The position numbers and the translations under genes are program-made. From NCBI RefSeq assembly GCF_009676955.1, contig NZ_CP045696.1, forward strand, positions 2,115,001-2,179,000: a stretch of 64,000 bases of DNA, given 5' to 3'. The stretch comes from Sodaliphilus pleomorphus. Lineage in GTDB: Bacteria > Bacteroidota > Bacteroidia > Bacteroidales > Muribaculaceae. The number at the start of each line of letters is the position of its first letter. The first letter of the stretch is position 1. Shown piece by piece: positions 60,863-64,000 of this stretch. The notes under the pieces were generated by a model. That model worked only from the letters and a program-made list of their open reading frames with translations. It was not told where the DNA came from and did no database searches.

Positions 60863-61089
60863 GACAGATATACATAGGAAAAAACAAGAAAAAGAACCAC
60901 GGCTGTTGCGTCTACCACGACACCAGCCTGCAAAGGCGCGTGAGGCTGGGCAATGGCAAGGTGGTTGAGCGGCGGCACGACTGTTGGCGTGCAGACGTGC
61001 AGCTGATTGACTGCAACGGCGTGATACGCATACGGAGGCGCTTCAAGGACAGAGACGAGGCCCTTGCGTGGTTAGGGATTTATAAATAA
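60859..61089 (+). CDS. Hypothetical phage protein
   Basis: 76 aa. VQLIDCNGVIRIRRRFKDRD followed by EALAWLG is reminiscent of the AP2-like DNA-binding strand order. Unconfirmed. Confidence 0.55.
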   Translation: MRQIYIGKNKKKNHGCCVYHDTSLQRRVRLGNGKVVERRHDCWRADVQLIDCNGVIRIRRRFKDRDEALAWLGIYK

Positions 61090-61108
61090 TTTTCAAAACA
61101 ACAAAGTT

Positions 61109-61408
61109 ATGGACTTACAGAAAGAACTCAACCTGCTTTTGCAGAAGGTCGGCAAAATCGTGCCGACAATGGTATTCATCGGGACGACCACCGACAAGCA
61201 CAGAGCGTTCATGATGGGCTCGCCCGAAAAGACAGACGGGGAACGCAAGTTTGAGCTCGTCGCAACCGTCGCCATGATGATGGATCAGCGCACTGAACTG
61301 CGAGAAATCATCTTCTCGGCGGTGTCCTGGTTTATGCAGGAGAACCCGATGTACCGCGACGCGATGCAGGAAGCACTCAACAAAATGAAAGAGCTCGATG
61401 AACACTAA
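61109..61408 (+). CDS. Hypothetical phage protein
   Basis: 99 aa with an N-terminal helix (LQKELNLLLQKVGKI), central strands and a C-terminal helix. No family recognised. Overlaps the next gene by 11 bp. Confidence 0.55.
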   Translation: MDLQKELNLLLQKVGKIVPTMVFIGTTTDKHRAFMMGSPEKTDGERKFELVATVAMMMDQRTELREIIFSAVSWFMQENPMYRDAMQEALNKMKELDEH

Positions 61409-62204
61409 CCAGCTTTCACTCTTTGACGATGTGCCGGAGCAAGAGTACGACACCGCAGAGGGCGACGAGTATGCCGCCTTTGTCAAAAAATTCAAGCCTA
61501 AAAAAACCACTGACGACTGCTACACACCGCCGGAGGTGTATGATGCCGTCGTGGGTTGGTTGCGCTCCGAGGGACTCATCGACGACACCACGCCGATTGT
61601 GCGGCCGTTCTACCCGGGCGGAGATTACCAGCGTGCAGCCTACCCGCCGGGGTGTGTGGTCGTGGATAACCCGCCGTTTTCGATTTATGCGCAGATTGTG
61701 CGGTGGTATCTGGCGCACGGCATCCGGTTCATGCTTTTCGGGCCGCAGCTCACCTTAAGCGTGTTCGGCGCGGATGCCTGCTTCATGCCGATTAGTGCAA
61801 ATATCACCTACGAAAACAGTGCCGTCGTAAATACTGGGTTTGTCACCAACCTAATCCAAGGCGTGAGGCTGTGGACCGCGCCGACGCTGCGTGCCGCCAT
61901 TATGGCGGTGGTCCCCACTCCGAGAACCATCACTAAAAATACTTATCCGGACAACGTCATCACTTGTGCAAACGCCGGAAAGATAGCATCAAGAGGCGTG
62001 GACCTGCGGATTAACGCCGACCAGTGCCGGTGTGTCCACAACGTCGATATGCTCAAAGCCGCCGGCAGGAAACTATTTGGCTATGGGTGGATATTGTCGA
62101 CCAATGCGGCGGCTGAGCGTGCGGCGGCTGAGCGTGCTGTGAGCACCACTGTACAGTTGAGCGAGCGTGAGTGGGCCATCGTGGCCGAGTTGGATAAAAA
62201 ATAA
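61398..62204 (+). CDS. Phage adenine methyltransferase with DNPPFS motif
   Basis: 268 aa. TTDDCYTPPEVYDAVVGWL and VVDNPPFSIYAQIVRWYL show motif X-like and the catalytic NPPF; VRPFYPGGDYQ is the SAM-binding substitute. Similar proteins in Bacteroidetes phages are annotated as methyltransferase or, by context, as ParB-associated. It probably methylates phage DNA against host restriction. Confidence 0.75.
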   Translation: MNTNQLSLFDDVPEQEYDTAEGDEYAAFVKKFKPKKTTDDCYTPPEVYDAVVGWLRSEGLIDDTTPIVRPFYPGGDYQRAAYPPGCVVVDNPPFSIYAQIVRWYLAHGIRFMLFGPQLTLSVFGADACFMPISANITYENSAVVNTGFVTNLIQGVRLWTAPTLRAAIMAVVPTPRTITKNTYPDNVITCANAGKIASRGVDLRINADQCRCVHNVDMLKAAGRKLFGYGWILSTNAAAERAAAERAVSTTVQLSEREWAIVAELDKK

Positions 62205-62225
62205 TTTGGGCGTGTTGAATAATAT

Positions 62226-62471
62226 ATGAACATCAACGAACTGCTGAACCAAAATGAGCTGCACATGGCGCAGGTGCTGCGTGCAAGGCTGAACGAACTC
62301 GGTTTCCCTCCCAATGTGTTGCGTATTCTCAAAGGGCAAGGGATAACCACCCTCAACGACCTCTGCTCGCGTTCACGCGCCGACCTGCTGGGCATCCGCT
62401 TCCTCGGGTCGGCCAACGTGGACGCGATAGAGCGACTGTTAGCGACAATGGATTTACGATTACGCCAATAA
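62226..62471 (+). CDS. RNA polymerase alpha C-terminal-domain-like protein
   Basis: 81 aa. LRARLNELGFPPNVLRILKGQ, split by the usual turn, then ITTLNDLCSRSRADLLGIRFLG and VDAIERLLATMDLRL follows the helix-hairpin-helix order of the alpha-CTD (NxLk..gI.tv.dL..ks..dLl.i.n.G..s..Ei...L). It could imitate alpha-CTD to redirect transcription, or be a generic HhH DNA binder. Confidence 0.65.
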   Translation: MNINELLNQNELHMAQVLRARLNELGFPPNVLRILKGQGITTLNDLCSRSRADLLGIRFLGSANVDAIERLLATMDLRLRQ

Positions 62472-62500
62472 GGCGAAAACACTAATTTATTAACAGAAAA

Positions 62501-62923
62501 ATGAGATTTTTTGAAGTAAAAATCAAGATTGACAAGATGCTGGAGGACGGCACCCAAAAGACCGTCGCCGAGACCTACGCCGTGGACGCGCTCTCGTTCA
62601 CCGAGGCTGAGGCAAGCATCACACAGAAGATGCAGCCGTACATCACCGGCGAGTTCAACGTGACGCACATCAAGATTGCGCAGTACAACACAGTGGTGTT
62701 CAACGAGGGCGAGTTGTTCTTCCTCGTCAAGTACAACCTAATCACCATTGACGAGAGCACGGGCAAGGAGAGACGAAATGCGATGTACGTGCTGTTCCGT
62801 GATGAAACCATTGACAAGGCCAAGGAACATGCAAGGAGTTACATGAAGGGCACGGTCGTCAACTACGAGATTGAGGCTATCAAGGAAACGAAAATCATAG
62901 ACGTATTCACCAATGGAGATTAA
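62501..62923 (+). CDS. DUF4494 family protein
   Basis: 140 aa. RFFEVKIKIDKMLEDGTQKT, AYAVDALSFTEAEASI-like and FFLVKYNLITIDESTGKE segments fit DUF4494, found in Bacteroidetes genomes and their phages. Function unknown. Overlaps dut by 11 bp. Confidence 0.75.
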   Translation: MRFFEVKIKIDKMLEDGTQKTVAETYAVDALSFTEAEASITQKMQPYITGEFNVTHIKIAQYNTVVFNEGELFFLVKYNLITIDESTGKERRNAMYVLFRDETIDKAKEHARSYMKGTVVNYEIEAIKETKIIDVFTNGD

Positions 62924-63332
62924 AATCAAAAAACTGGCCGAGACAGCCACGACCCCGACGAAAGCCCATGCCACGGATGCAGGCTTTGACCTCTACGCCT
63001 CTCGCGTGGAGCGCAACGACTACGGGCAGGTCATCTGCCACACGGACATCGCCTTTGAAATTCCGCCCGGCCATGTCGGGCTGGTGTTCCCTCGCTCGTC
63101 TATTTGCAAGACATCGCTCTCGCTCACCAACTGCGTGGGTGTGATAGACAGCGGCTACCGCGGCGAGGTGAAGGGTGTGTTCCGCCAGCACGGCTTCCTG
63201 CATCCATACCGGCAGGGCGACAGGTTCGCCCAACTCATCGTCATGCGATACCCCGATGTGACGTTTGTGGAGGTGAACGAGTTGGCCGGCAGCGACCGAG
63301 GAGACAACGGCTACGGCAGTAGCGGTCAGTAA
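62913..63332 (+). CDS. dut: dUTP diphosphatase
   Basis: 139 aa, trimeric dUTPase. Motifs 1-4 are clear: HATDAGFDLYA, VFPRSSICK, GVIDSGYRGEVK and GDRFAQLIV. The C-terminal GSDRGDNGYGSSGQ is motif 5, with the expected RG..G.GSTG in a slightly altered form. It keeps uracil out of phage DNA. Confidence 0.95.
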   Translation: MEIKIKKLAETATTPTKAHATDAGFDLYASRVERNDYGQVICHTDIAFEIPPGHVGLVFPRSSICKTSLSLTNCVGVIDSGYRGEVKGVFRQHGFLHPYRQGDRFAQLIVMRYPDVTFVEVNELAGSDRGDNGYGSSGQ

Positions 63333-63352
63333 TAACAAAACACAACAGCACA

Positions 63353-63559
63353 ATGGGCAATGCACTTGAAATTCAAAAGCAGGTGTGGGTCAACTCGACG
63401 GGCAAGAAATACTCGGTCGACCTGCACGCAGGAAAGGACGGGCGCAGTGACTACTTGATGATTACCGAACACACGGGGAACAGGCGTTACCGCATCAGCA
63501 TTCCCCTGCCGATGGTCGGCCACCTCATCGAGGCAATTCACGACGCACTGGAGACATAA
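63353..63559 (+). CDS. Hypothetical phage protein
   Basis: 68 aa, beta-rich with HTGNRRYRISIPLPMVGHLI; no family recognised. It follows dut by 20 nt. Confidence 0.55.
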   Translation: MGNALEIQKQVWVNSTGKKYSVDLHAGKDGRSDYLMITEHTGNRRYRISIPLPMVGHLIEAIHDALET

Positions 63560-63641
63560 TTAACCACAAGTATAACAATTATGACTACTATAAGACCGCC
63601 GTAAGGCAAAACTTTTTTTCAGCAACATTAAATCCGATCAG

Positions 63642-63992
63642 ATGATTACGCTTAACAAATTGACCAAAGAGCTGCATGATGAGATGATGAGGCGGGACGA
63701 AATCAACGAGCAGACTTCCCCTCGCGCCATGTCGATAAGGATTTCCCGCGACTGGCGACGTATGGACGCTTGCCATTTGAGCCGACCGCCGCTGCACCTT
63801 ACGCAAGAGTTCGTGGACGCGCAGCACGTTGACGACGCCTGCCCGACCTACGAGCACGAGTTCAGCGAGCGCGAGGAACTTGCCGCCGACATCATCATCG
63901 ACACAGCCCTGGCCTTGAGCCAACTCGGCTGCAAGAACATCGAGCAGGTCATCAAAGACCGCATCGCTTGGAGGTTGAGGCACAAGGATTGA
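63642..63992 (+). CDS. Hypothetical phage protein
   Basis: 116 aa. An N-terminal helix (LTKELHDEMMRRDEINEQ) and a C-terminal acidic helical part (FSEREELAADIIIDTALAL). No family recognised. A complete frame just inside the right edge. Confidence 0.6.
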   Translation: MITLNKLTKELHDEMMRRDEINEQTSPRAMSIRISRDWRRMDACHLSRPPLHLTQEFVDAQHVDDACPTYEHEFSEREELAADIIIDTALALSQLGCKNIEQVIKDRIAWRLRHKD

Positions 63993-64000
63993 TGTTGCTT

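Larger units (their letters stand above)
41345..64000. mobile_element. Prophage, early region (right end outside the window)
   Basis: A leftward repressor faces a long rightward series of phage replication, recombination and nucleotide genes (SSAP, exonuclease, SSB, helicase, helicase loader, ParB, dUTPase, methylases, tyrosine recombinase). No head, tail or lysis gene is reached before 64000. The left boundary is placed at the outermost copy of the cassette-end repeat, next to the chromosomal GSCFA gene; the true attachment site is not proven. Confidence 0.75.

Overview
The window comes from a Bacteroidales chromosome. Evidence: promoters of the Bacteroidetes primary-sigma type (TTG, about 20 nt, TAnnTTTG), a MurF-alanine racemase fusion, a GSCFA protein, BspA-type leucine-rich-repeat proteins and DUF4250/DUF4468/DUF4494-type proteins. 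The G+C-rich housekeeping genes suggest a Muribaculaceae- or Prevotellaceae-like gut commensal; this is inference, not a species call. The more A+T-rich stretches (1-2400, 17200-30300 and part of the right end) are accessory DNA.

Layout. 1-2377 is an AbiE-like (type IV) toxin-antitoxin pair followed by a metallophosphoesterase. 2959-17218 is housekeeping: retropepsin-PDZ protein, tRNA-Ser(GGA), RecD-like helicase, S9 peptidase, exonuclease III, type-B carboxylesterase, DUF4250, MGMT-like protein, RluA-type pseudouridine synthase, UbiE/MenG, PurC, PhoH and a lipoprotein. 17402-23442 is a tandem duplication of a 3.05-kb unit carrying a secreted leucine-rich-repeat/dockerin gene; the second copy is frameshifted. 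A 6.4-kb composite IS4-family transposon (23443-29862) sits in the tail of the second unit with a 10-bp target duplication. It carries about nine cargo genes: metallophosphoesterase, WYL-type HTH, UDG-like, HAD, a stand-alone FtsZ C-terminal-domain-like protein and unknowns. 30369-41249 is chromosome again: a secreted choice-of-anchor-like protein, a membrane protein, asparaginase, and a leftward operon GSCFA - murF/alr - LRR protein - tadA - esterase ending at a strong terminator.

From about 41345 to the right edge lies the early region of a temperate phage (prophage), not closed within the window. A leftward repressor and two interchangeable secreted-protein cassettes face a long rightward operon series: single-strand annealing protein, PD-(D/E)XK exonuclease, ParB/Srx-like protein, SSB, SF2 helicase, DUF1064 nuclease, replication initiator, DnaC-like loader, ParB, DnaA-domain-IV protein, HNH nucleases, tyrosine recombinase, two methylase-like proteins, an RNA-polymerase-alpha-CTD-like protein and dUTPase. 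Many genes overlap by ATGA/TAATG, so translation is probably coupled. A 19-nt leader motif, AAGTCAAACATTTAATTCA, recurs ahead of operons, often just after a TAACTTTR promoter element.

The most unusual signal is in the three roughly 400-600-nt gene-free gaps of the phage early region (43520-44102, 44746-45117, 48814-49226). They hold four elements with tRNA acceptor and T arms but abnormal anticodon arms, plus one tmRNA-like fold. None has a normal 7-nt anticodon loop. They may be tRNA mimics, RNase P/Z processing punctuation, or parts of an undescribed structured phage RNA.
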